Assembly: GCA_905221605.1 (NCBI GenBank)
Contig: CAJNDS010002166.1
Span: 444,501-508,500 of the forward strand
Length of the DNA: 64,000 nucleotides
Source: Symbiodinium natans
Taxonomy: Eukaryota; Sar; Dinophyceae; Suessiales; Symbiodiniaceae
Direction: 5' to 3'
The notes beneath the pieces are model-generated. The model saw nothing but the letters and a program-made list of their open reading frames with translations, was not told the DNA's origin and made no database searches. Position numbers and translations under genes: made by a program. Positions 55,576 through 64,000 of this stretch are shown here, piece by piece (position 1 is the first letter of the stretch; each line of letters begins with the position of its first letter).

Positions 55576-57167
55576 TGCGGGCTATTGGATTGCTCATCCG
55601 CGGCAGGGACATTTTCTTCCACCGCAGGCTCCTTTGGCTCCATGGTTTCCAAAAGAGAATCACCACCATCATTGACCACAGCTGCCTCATTGGCTCCGGT
55701 GTAGCCTTTGCTATTTCGTTCCTCGCTGCTAACTTCAGGTTGCACCAGTGCGTCCACCTGTGAACCTCCGTCGTCAGCTGCTGCGGAGACCTGCGCCCCA
55801 TTGTTGCAGTCGTCCGCGGAACGTGACACCATATGCGCCTCAACCCGTGCTTCCTCCGCACTCCAGGTACTATCTGGCACATTGACCCGTGCTTCATTGG
55901 CGCTCCAGGCCTCATCTTTCAGATCAACCGTGTCTCCAGCTATTCCAGAAGCTTCTTTTTTCCCTTGAATGGCAAGATTCTTGGCACCAAACGAAGAGAC
56001 CTCCTCAGTCGTAACGCACAACTTTTTCCCTCCGTCATCCAAATCTCCAGGACCACCTTCCTGAACGACAAGTACCACATCCACCACTCGCTCTTCTGCA
56101 GCCGACACAGTTCCAATCTCCGCATTGGGCATTTTTTCCTCTGGACCCACCGATTCCACCGCTGCCACACCCTCAGAAAGCGCTTTCATCTCTTCCCGAT
56201 CCAGATGTTTTCCAGCGATGTCTGCTCGGATTCCAGAAATTCCTTCCTCATCAGGAGAACCCGAGGTCTGGGCGTCACCACCAGCCCTAAAACCGCTATC
56301 CCTGATAGTAGAGGAAAAATCTTTTTCACCTACACTATTTACACTACCCTGGAATGCCCTCGTAGACTCAGGCGTCGGAGTAGATGATGAAGAACCCAGT
56401 GCAGCCTCCATTTCCAGCTCATTGCCCGAAGGAGACCCAACCACCTCGTCACTCTTCATCTTTTCACCTACAACCGGCAACGTCCACTTGCTTTCCTGCG
56501 TATCCAGGCAGTAGTAATATTGTCTCCCATCTTCGTGGAAGTGCCATTCCCACGCTGTCCCATCGCACGCTTTGATCAGATGCTCATCTTTCCGAAAACC
56601 ATCCCTTTCAGAGACTTGACGCATCTCATCCTCTTCTTCTGACAACTGGCGCAACCTTTCAGCCTCCATCTGTAAGATCTCCTCCTCCCCCATGGCGTAT
56701 CCACCACCTAGGGAACTCACCGAGGGATCCCCTTTAATCTTGTTCAGAGGCCTCCTGGCAGCTTGCAGCACCTCTCCACTCAGATTGGTCTGAGACCCTT
56801 GGTCCACCCTTCGGCCCGAAGTTGAAGACGACGGCTGATACCCATGCTTTTGCAACACGCGTAAAACAGTCACCTCCATTTCACGGTCTATACCACCAGT
56901 CGCGTCCCAGTTCCTTTTTTCACCAGGCTTTGGCGATACAGAAACAGCACGTCCTTCAGCTTCAGCATTGCTAACCATATCCACATTGGGATTCATACCC
57001 ACATTGGGGCCTTCTGCAACCAAGGCTTCTTCCAGATGTTCTTCAGCGCCAGGCATTACCTCTTCCAGCACCGCCCTTTCACCCAGAGACTCAGCTGCAC
57101 CATTTCCAGCTCCACCATTCTGACCACCATCCGAAGAAGGCTGGAGCCATCGCTTGGGAGAAGGCAT
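55542..57167 (-). CDS. LTR-element ORF A: WW-domain protein, N-terminal
   Basis: 541 codons from a true ATG 67 bases inside the 5' LTR boundary. Acidic and low-complexity overall. A heptad-rich helix lies at about 159-190 (EEEILQMEAERLRQLSEEED). A WW-like domain is at 206-231: W206, YYY at 217-219, W228 and P231, the expected spacing for a proline-peptide-binding WW. The C-terminus holds VEENVPAAD, and the same motif recurs as VEENLPAAE at the start of ORF B, 47 bp downstream. A 48-bp spacing would keep both in one frame, so A and B look like one protein split by one missing base or by a -1 frameshift. Confidence 0.78.
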   Translation of the reverse strand: MPSPKRWLQPSSDGGQNGGAGNGAAESLGERAVLEEVMPGAEEHLEEALVAEGPNVGMNPNVDMVSNAEAEGRAVSVSPKPGEKRNWDATGGIDREMEVTVLRVLQKHGYQPSSSTSGRRVDQGSQTNLSGEVLQAARRPLNKIKGDPSVSSLGGGYAMGEEEILQMEAERLRQLSEEEDEMRQVSERDGFRKDEHLIKACDGTAWEWHFHEDGRQYYYCLDTQESKWTLPVVGEKMKSDEVVGSPSGNELEMEAALGSSSSTPTPESTRAFQGSVNSVGEKDFSSTIRDSGFRAGGDAQTSGSPDEEGISGIRADIAGKHLDREEMKALSEGVAAVESVGPEEKMPNAEIGTVSAAEERVVDVVLVVQEGGPGDLDDGGKKLCVTTEEVSSFGAKNLAIQGKKEASGIAGDTVDLKDEAWSANEARVNVPDSTWSAEEARVEAHMVSRSADDCNNGAQVSAAADDGGSQVDALVQPEVSSEERNSKGYTGANEAAVVNDGGDSLLETMEPKEPAVEENVPAADEQSNSPQWKKICLLQKV

Positions 57168-57441
57168 TGCTTCTTGATCCCAAAAACCTTAAGAGAACAC
57201 CCAACCGCAGGGAGCCTAATTTGGGCTCATAACCTACGGGGGCAACCGAAAGGGGAAAGGAAAGAATCTCAACCCTTGGTTGCCTAAATGAACTCCCTGA
57301 ACCGAAGAACACAACACAGATCCAGACAAGAGCACCCGAAGGAGAGAGGGGGATATCCTTACCAAAGTAACCAGACACCAACCCCAACTCCAAACCCCAG
57401 GGCACTACTTTTCGCTTTGAACAGCCGTTGTTAGTGGCCAT
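57091..57441 (-). CDS. Short upstream ORF beginning in the 5' LTR
   Basis: 116 codons from an ATG one base after the spliced-leader-like sequence. It reads through the rest of the LTR and the primer site and overlaps the start of ORF A in another frame by 77 bp. No domain. It could be a regulatory uORF, or simply open by chance since the start is fixed by the LTR. Confidence 0.3.
   Translation of the reverse strand: MATNNGCSKRKVVPWGLELGLVSGYFGKDIPLSPSGALVWICVVFFGSGSSFRQPRVEILSFPLSVAPVGYEPKLGSLRLGVLLRFLGSRSNAFSQAMAPAFFGWWSEWWSWKWCS
57223..57234 (-). other. Primer binding site, half-tRNA initiator-Met type
   Basis: Directly inside the 5' LTR the - strand reads GGTTATGAGCCC. Its complement GGGCTCATAACC is the anticodon arm of initiator tRNA-Met (as in yeast). 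Drosophila copia uses the same internal region (GGTTATGGGCCC) with a cleaved half-tRNA primer, in contrast to the usual 3'-CCA priming. Confidence 0.75.
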
Positions 57442-57526
57442 TCTTGAGCCACAAAGGTTACCAGGTTCATTGACCCTTTATCCTTCAACACCAACCCTTT
57501 TTCACAATACAAACTGCAGCTCCGCA
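57235..57526 (-). repeat. 5' LTR (292 bp)
   Basis: Identical to 48734-49025. The - strand begins TGCGGAGC and ends CCCCCGTA. No TATA box is evident. Confidence 0.9.
57443..57463 (-). promoter_or_regulatory. DinoSL-like sequence in the LTR
   Basis: Aligned without gaps to the 21 invariant bases of the dinoflagellate spliced leader, 16 positions match, including the last nine, TGGCTCAAG. An ATG starts one base later. It could be a relic of a trans-spliced, reverse-transcribed RNA, or a chance match. The same sequence is in the other LTR (48942-48962). Confidence 0.45.
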
Positions 57527-57531
57527 AAGGA
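57527..57531. other. Target-site duplication, right copy
   Basis: AAGGA, matching 48729-48733. Confidence 0.85.
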
Positions 57532-58384
57532 AACGCGCAAGAGAGACAAGGAGGAAATGAGATGAGATGCGGGAAAGAATAGAAAGATGGGGAGGGGGGT
57601 TATGAGAACTCAAGAACTGGAGTATTTTGAAAGACATGTCAGAACTAAGGCTTGGAATCCATCCTTTACCGTCAATGGCATCTTCCCACTCATCTAACTC
57701 TATGCTAAGCTCAGTGGTGTGTGTGTGTGTGTGTGTCTCCCTCCTACTGTTGGGGTCTGTTGCTGACATAGGTATCAAAATCAGCAGATCAGGTTTTCAC
57801 AAGCTCTGCCAACAACAGTCTCTTTTGGGGTCCCCGTTGTCGCGCAGAGAACTATGCATGTAGGGCACCCACAAAGGGGACAAGAACTGCCCACTTGGGG
57901 ATTTGAAGGATCAGAAACACCAGCAGGGCGAACGACATGTCCTGAGCAGTTCCTAAACCTTCGACCCTGAACCCAAAACCCTAAACCCTAGACCCTAAAC
58001 CCTAAACCCTGCGGCCAGAAAATTTTCAAAGGCTCTCTAGGGCGAGGCCATTCCAAAGTCGGGACGAGCTATGGCTAGCATTAGTCTCTGCTTAGAGCCG
58101 CCCCTAAACCGTAAGCCCGAAACCCGAAACCCGAAACCCGAAACCCTAAACCCTAAACCCTAAACCTTCCAAATTCGGCCTCTAGAGCGCTGAGGGCTCT
58201 CACTTGGGGAAGCCCAGCAAAAGCCAAGGGGCAGAGCACGCTTGAGCAGGCAGACGCAGCAGATGGACACGAGGCCATAAATTGCGCTGGAGGCGATCTG
58301 GGCAAGCTGACTTTAAGAAACTCGCTGTAACAGCACAGCTAGAATGGGAGTCTGGGAGGGGCAGCGTCGATTCGTGCATGTGTA

Positions 58385-58500
<116 letters not shown>

Positions 58501-60367
58501 TATATATATGTACATGTAGGCCAAATTCTGCGAAGGCGAAACTTTGAATGTATGTCGACTTTCGTATTCGGATTTTCCGGTCGGGTCTCCGTGAAGCAAG
58601 ATGCTCCGGGGGCGTTTGGCTCCAGCCCTGATCCCTAAGATTGGAGGCTGCAGCGCTTCAGGTCGGACGACGCATGAAGGGATGCGTAGCACTTACTTCT
58701 CCAACTAAGCAAGCTTACCCTGAACCCTTCGAAACCTAGAACTCTGTGAGGCAAGGAAACCACAGTGGCTTGATTTCCGATGCAGCGTCCTCGTTGGGGG
58801 CCGTGCGGGGCTTGGCTTTGGGGCTTCGGGCACATTCGCGGACGCATAGGATCTCCAACCTGAAAGCCCCCCGAGCCTTAAACCCCGAGCCCCAGGCCCT
58901 AAGCCCCAAAACCTAAACCCCTCAAACCCTAACCCCCGAACCCTAAACCCTAAACCCCACTCCAAACCCCCAAGGCCCCCTAAACCTGGCAAAGGGACGT
59001 TGAAGCTTAAACCGCGGCTGCTCGTCATTACACCAGTGGCCAAGAGTGAGCTCTTGGTGGTCACCTGACCTGGGACGTGAAAAGGGATTAGGGTTTCGGG
59101 ATTAGGGTTTAGAGTTTAGGGTTTTGGGGCTTCGGGTTGATTCGGGGGGTTGGGGACCATGGGTGCCGCGTAGAGGGTTTAGGGTTTAGGGCTTCAGGGT
59201 TTAGGGTTTAGGGATTAGGGTTTAGGGTTTAGGGTTGAGGGTTTAGGGTTTAGGGTTTAGGGTTGAGGGTTTAGGGTTGAGGGTTGAGGGTTTAGGGGTA
59301 AGGGTTAAGGGTTTTAGGCTTTAGGGTTTAAGGCTTAGGTAAATGCACAGCAGGAGGCAGAAGGTCAGGAAGGCAATCAGGAAGAAAGCCGCCTGCGCCA
59401 GTCGGTTTTAGGGGTTCCCTGAACAAACAATCCCTTGACCCACTGGCCCGGAAGGAATATGCACCCGCGGGCACAAGCTTCAAATGCTGCACACCCCCAA
59501 ACTCCTCTCCGACCCTAAGCCCTATACCCTATATCCTATTCCCTGTAATTACCCTGTACCCTACAGCCTAATACCCTAAACCCGAAACCTTAAGCCCTAA
59601 ACTCCTGAATCTTCCCCCACTCTGCCGTTGCACCTCAAACACCTTCAACAAAAGAACCCTTCAGGGCGCACCTTGGGCATCTTGAGAATGATACTCGTGA
59701 AGTACGGCCTCGTCTGGGCATGGCCAGTGACCCCAGGCACCCGTCTTTAGCGTAAACAACGCTCAAAAGGGTTTTTTGCTTGGCTAAACGGGCAAAGGGG
59801 CGAAAAGTGTCTTCCAGCAACCCTGAACCCTAAACCCCAAACCCTAAACCCTAAACCCTAAACCCTGTGCACGCTCTGCAGGAGTGTAGGAACGAAGAAG
59901 GTGCGCTGGGCTTCTGCGGGCACGCCGTAGGGTTTGGGGTTTAGGGTTTAGGGTTTAGGGCTTAGGGCTTAGGGCTTAGGGCTTTGGGTACCCCTAAACA
60001 CTGAACTTAACCCAACCCCAAACCCAAGGATCCCAGGGAAAAAGTCCAAAAGCTGGCTTCCTAACCTCAGTGACTCAGGGTTTTGGGAGTCGGTGGCTTC
60101 CCCAAACCCTAACCCCAAACCCTGAAGCCTAAACCCTAAACCCTAAACCCTAAACCCTAAACCCTAAACCGCAGCAAGCGTCTTGACGTCCTTCTGCCCG
60201 ACTTCGACTTCGCTTGCAGAGCGATTCGGCTGACCTGACAGGCAGCAGCGCTGTGCTGAGTCTGGCTCAGGTCTCCAGAGGCTTTTAGGGATTTAGGGTT
60301 TAGGGTTTCAGGGTTTAGGGATTTGGGGTTTAGGGATTTGGGGTTTAGGGTTTAGGGTTTAGGGTTT

Positions 60368-60498
60368 GGGGTTTAGGGATTTAGGGATTTAGGGATTTAG
60401 GGATTTAGGGATTTAGGGATTTAGGGATTTAGGGATTTAGGGATTTAGGGATTTAGGGATTTAGGGATTTAGGGATTTAGGGATTTAGGGATTTAGTT
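60368..60498 (+). repeat. Eight-base ATTTAGGG array
   Basis: About 16 tandem ATTTAGGG units: a homogeneous 8-bp variant embedded in ordinary TTTAGGG repeats. Confidence 0.9.
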
Positions 60499-62746
60499 GG
60501 GGTTTAGGGTTTCGGTTTCTAAAGGCCTTGAGCGTTTAGGAGTATGGGGGTTTGGGGGTTTACTGGGTTGTATCATGGTTGTAGAGGGACTTACTTGGAT
60601 GTTCATGTGTCGTTATCAGCCAGGCCAGAGGTCGTTTACTACAAGGCTAGAACTGCTGTGTTGCTACCACCCTAAACCCTAAACCCTAAACCCTAAACCC
60701 TAAACCCTAAACCCTAAACCCTAGACCCTAGACCCGAGACCCCGAACCCTGCTGGTGTGAGCGCAGGGTGCACCTGTACCCTGGGTCTCCCCCAAACCCC
60801 TAATTCCCTCCTAGCATCCCACACCCCCTTGCAGGAGATGAACCCAGATGCCTTATGCCCCTGAGCAAGAAAGCGTTGAGGGTTGAGGGTTCAGGGTTGA
60901 GGGTTGAGGGTTTAGGGTTTAGGGGCATGACAACTCGTTGATGATTCCCAGTGCCTCGGAAAAGAAGCCGCTTCCGGTAGAATGAGGATGGGCTTCTTGG
61001 GTACTTTGTGCCACAACTACTCTAAACCCTGAACCCTGAGCTGCAGATCAGACACAGTCCACCAGAATGAAGGCCTGCGAGTTGCGAAGCAGGTCCTGCA
61101 TCAGGGTTTAAGGTTTAGGGTTTAGGGTTTAGGGTTTAGGGTTTAGGGTTTAGGGTTTAGGGTTTAGGGTTTAGGGTTTAGCGTTTAGGGTTTTGGGTTT
61201 AGGGTTTAGGGTTTAGGGACCGGAGGTCCCGGGATTGTTTAGGATTTAGGGCTTAGGGCTTAACATGGGAAGAGGAACACGTCGAGTGCAGAGCTGCTTG
61301 TCCTTTAAAGGATGGAGTGTTCTGGGGCCACGCTATGGGGTTTAGGGTTTAGGGTTAAGGGTTTAGGGTTTAGGGTTTAGGGTTTAGGGTTTAGGGTTTA
61401 GGGTTGAGCGTTTAGGGTTTAGGGTTTAGGGTTTAGGGTTCAGGGTTCAGGGTTCAGGGTTTAGGGTTTAGGGTTTAGGGTTTAGGGTTTAGGGTTTAGG
61501 GTTTGGGGCTCCTGCATTACGTTCACAAGCGAGTCCTGCATGTCGGCCCCTTTGTCGGTGGCATGTGTCAGCTTGTTAGCGACGCTGCGCTTGCCCTCCT
61601 TCCACGAAGGTGGAGGCTCAAACCTTAACCCCCTAAACCGTAAACCCTCAAACCCCAAAATGACCTTAAAGTTGAGATCCTAAAGCCTACACCCCAAAGC
61701 CCAAACCCCGATGTTGTAGTTCTAGTGGGTCAATGGTTTGCACCGACCTTCCAGGGAGCCTGCGCATGCCTAGTTCCGCAAAATGGAAACCTTAACTACA
61801 CTCGCCAAGGCCACACCCTAAACCCTCCACCCTACGTCATATAAGGGGCTACGTACGAGTTATCTAAGGGTTGTGTCACCATCGGGCTTTCCGCGAGTCC
61901 TTCTTCATCTCTTACCTCTCCAAAAAAGAGGAACAAAGACGCGATTGGGGTTTAGGGTCTATTGCTACGGTTCCGTCTTCTCATAAGCCCGAAGTTCGGG
62001 AACTGACCGTCAAAAGGCACGCGGCTACCTTGGGTATTCGGGCCTTGGGTGTAAGGTTCTAGGATTTAGGGTTTAGGGTTTAGGGTTTGGGGTTTAGGGT
62101 TTAGGGTTTAGGGTTTAGGGTTTAGGGTTTAGGGTTTAGGGTTTAGGGTTTAGGGTTTAGGGTTTAGGGTTTGGTGCTTCGGGCTTAGGGTTCTTTGGGG
62201 TTCAAGATGGGCTTTGGGTCTGGGGTGCGGGCTAGCCTGGTCTGGGGCCTCCTCTGCCATGTCGTCCACCTGCTAGGGCTCAGGGTTTAGGGTTCAGGGT
62301 TTGGGGCTTAGGGCTTATAGGGCTTAGGGCTTAGGGTTTAGGGTTTAGGGTTTAGGGTTTAGGGTTTAGGGTTTAGGGTTTAGGGTTTAGGGTTTCGAGT
62401 TACCTCTATGCTGCCTGTACCCCCAAAGACCGAAAGGTTCAGGGCTCAGGCTTTACACCGTGAACATTGCCACGTGCTTGCTGTTGGTCCTCCCGCTCAG
62501 CCTTACTGCGAGAGCGACACTTAGAACAGCTGATACCCGCGTCCGCATCCCCCGAAGGGTTGGCCAACTGTAACTTGAGATCCCCTCAACCCTAAACCCT
62601 AAACCCTAAACCCTAAACCCTAAACCCTAAACCCTAAACCCTAAACCCCACACCCTAGGCGTTGTGGTTCGAGTCGGTGAGTAGTTTCCCTCGTGGTCCT
62701 CCCGTCTCTGCCATAACCCAGTGCGGATTTGATCCCACTCCGGAGT

Positions 62747-63073
62747 CCACTGATCTGGTCAGCCCTGGTGGTTCTCCCTTATCTTCCCGTTTTCACGGTC
62801 CTCCCCTTTTCCTGTCTGACCCGAGGGGAGGGGGTCTGCCTGTTTTCTCTGGAGTCCACTGATCTGGTCAGCCCTGGTGGTTCTCCTCCAACTTCCCGTT
62901 TTACACGGTCCTCCCTTTTTCTTGGCCGACCCGAGGGGAGGGGGTCCAATTGTTCTTCTAGGCACCACTGATCTGGTCAGCCCTGGTGGTGTGCTATACT
63001 TTCCCGCTTTGCGGTTCGTCCCTTTTCTGGCCAGTCCGAGGGACGAGGACTTTTTCACTAACCTGGCGGTGCA
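62747..63073 (+). repeat. Three ~109-bp tandem monomers
   Basis: CCACTGATCTGGTCAGCCCT occurs at 62747, 62856 and 62965 (period 109). A GAGGGGAGGGGGTC-like box ends each unit, and degenerate partial units flank the three. Confidence 0.85.
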
Positions 63074-63331
63074 TGATTATTTTCTGGACTGTCTGGCAGT
63101 TCCTCCACATCCTCTGTCAAGATTCCTGCACCTCCGCGCAGAGTCTGCGAATCTGCAGCCCACAGGCAGCAGAGGCGGAGCCGTACGAGAGCCAGGACCC
63201 TGCTGAGAGTTTTTGTCGACACTGCTCAAGGAGATCCTGGGCAGGTAAGACAGGCCATCGACACGCTTCGATCGCACCACTCCAAGTCAGTTTTGCCAGG
63301 GCGTGCTCAATCCCTGCTACACACTCTGGAG

Positions 63332-64000
63332 ATGACGGAGCAGCATGCAGACGGACCATGGAGGTGCAGCCAATGCAAGATGAACGTGAAGGCGCACGCG
63401 CATTACTGTGGCAGATGTGGCGGACACTGGTCCAGCTGTGCTCAAAGTACAGCGAGCTACTACCACTGGGAGAGACCAGCGCCCCCTTGGCAAGGAGAAC
63501 AGAGCCGGTGGAAGTCGCCCCGTCGCAAGAATGCTCACTCACCACGCCGTCCTGGACAAGAGAAGGGCAAAGGGAAGGGGCGTGGTGGAAAGGATGGGAA
63601 GACAGAACAGGGGAAAGGAAAGGCACTTGTACAGCCTCCACCCCTGTCGGCGCTTCCGACACCACCGACATCCACGCAGGTTGCGGGGCCCAAGCCGGCC
63701 GCTTCGGTGTCCTCTACGCAAGCTACGCCGGAAAAGCAACAGCTGGATGCCCTGATTCAGAGTCTGGCCAAGATGCGAGACAATATCCCACCAGAGACGA
63801 AAGCCCTCCTGGATTCCCTGCAGAAGGACAACACGCAAGCCGCTGCCAAGACCCTCCACAGGGCAGTCGCAGCCCAGGCCAATGCCAAGCAGCAACTGGC
63901 CAAGGTTCGTGCGGAAAGGGAACAGTACCTGAGTGCGTGGCTCACATATATCGAGCAAGTCACCGACCTTCTGGACAAGCAGCTGGGAGAACAAGAGACA
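63332..64000 (+). CDS. Zinc-finger/coiled-coil ORF1-like protein, 3' end outside window
   Basis: The frame is open from 63077 (after a TGA at 63074) to the last base; the first ATG is at 63332, giving 223 visible codons. A RanBP2-like zinc finger lies at residues 10-29 (W10, C12, C15, N18, C26, C29), a fold that binds RNA or protein. A Lys/Gly/Arg-rich linker (about 65-97) and a Pro/Ala/Thr-rich stretch follow. From about 134 to the edge there is a long predicted coiled coil (NAKQQLAKVRAEREQYLSAW). The codons upstream of the ATG (RQAIDTLRSHHSKSVLPGRA) also look coding, so the start may be further up or joined by splicing. I recall similar CxxC-plus-coiled-coil proteins from dinoflagellate retroelements. 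Confidence 0.65.
   Translation, partial: MTEQHADGPWRCSQCKMNVKAHAHYCGRCGGHWSSCAQSTASYYHWERPAPPWQGEQSRWKSPRRKNAHSPRRPGQEKGKGKGRGGKDGKTEQGKGKALVQPPPLSALPTPPTSTQVAGPKPAASVSSTQATPEKQQLDALIQSLAKMRDNIPPETKALLDSLQKDNTQAAAKTLHRAVAAQANAKQQLAKVRAEREQYLSAWLTYIEQVTDLLDKQLGEQET

Larger units (their letters stand above)
48734..57526 (-). mobile_element. Complete, apparently non-autonomous LTR retrotransposon (8,793 bp)
   Basis: Two 292-bp direct repeats (48734-49025 and 57235-57526, constant offset 8501, no difference found by eye) are flanked by the 5-bp duplication AAGGA (48729-48733 and 57527-57531). On the - strand the order is 5' LTR, initiator-tRNA-type primer site, ORFs A-D, polypurine tract, 3' LTR. 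LTR ends are TGCGG...CCGTA. No protease, integrase, reverse transcriptase or RNase H motif is visible in any frame, so mobility would need proteins from a related Ty1/copia-type element. Identical LTRs imply a recent insertion. The interior is protein-coding, unlike most large non-autonomous LTR elements. Confidence 0.88.
62656..64000 (+). mobile_element. 5' part of a LINE-like retroelement, truncated by the window
   Basis: Unique sequence begins directly after a CCCTAAA array. It contains three 109-bp tandem monomers and then an ORF with a zinc finger and coiled coil that runs off the right edge. Layout (repeated 5' monomers, ORF1-like protein) is that of many LINEs. The reverse transcriptase would be outside the window, so the class is inference. 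Confidence 0.5.

Noticed and set aside
55540-55585. Classic slippery heptamer for the A-to-B frameshift (AAAATTT present)
   Set aside because: The run is not in the required phase relative to ORF A codons, so it is not a canonical -1 site.
54196-56387. + strand ORFs of up to 218 codons opposite ORFs A and B
   Set aside because: Antisense shadows of the element's coding strand; no motifs.
57223-57234. tRNA gene at the CAT-containing GGGCTCATAACC
   Set aside because: No acceptor, D or T arms around it; it is a primer site.

Overview
The window looks like nuclear DNA of a dinoflagellate (Symbiodiniaceae-like), a call that rests on several independent signs. Telomere-type repeats are TTTAGGG. 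Two recognisable genes have splice donors that are mostly AG|GC, with some GT and GA, and acceptors that are mostly AG|G. A dinoflagellate spliced-leader-like sequence sits inside an LTR. The right edge carries a LINE-like first ORF of the kind common in these genomes. A 100-base run of N at 35941 marks an assembly gap.

Layout. Positions 2-1351 hold the 3' part of a Lys/Glu-rich coiled-coil ORF, followed by a candidate solo or 3' LTR (1615-1793). From 1794 to 48733 and from 57532 to 62655 the DNA is a mosaic. Arrays of TTTAGGG or its reverse complement CCCTAAA, usually 40-500 bp and in both orientations, alternate with 50-300 bp spacers. Some spacers are exons. A flavin amine oxidase gene can be followed on the + strand across 7346-23258 in about 13 short exons, and a DHX15/Prp43-like DEAH-box helicase across 25759-30694 in four exons. 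In both genes the introns are largely telomere-type arrays, G tracts and small foldback elements. Many other spacers have open frames with plausible splice sites, often on both strands, and I could not assign them.

The most unusual object is a structurally complete LTR retrotransposon on the - strand (48734-57526). It has 292-bp LTRs that read as identical, a 5-bp target duplication AAGGA, a primer binding site matching the anticodon arm of initiator tRNA-Met (half-tRNA priming as in copia), and a polypurine tract. I can see no protease, integrase, reverse transcriptase or RNase H. Its ~7.8 kb interior instead encodes four abutting ORFs (A-D) with a WW-like domain, an S1-like fold, an MLLE (PABC)-like domain and two triplets of CCCH zinc fingers. 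A, C and D share one frame and B is one base off, so A-D may be one ~2,590-residue product or its broken form. It is best read as a non-autonomous element carrying an RNA-binding or mRNP-type protein.

At the right edge (about 62656-64000, running out of the window) is the 5' end of a LINE-like element. It has three 109-bp tandem monomers, then an ORF with a RanBP2-like zinc finger, a basic linker and a coiled coil.
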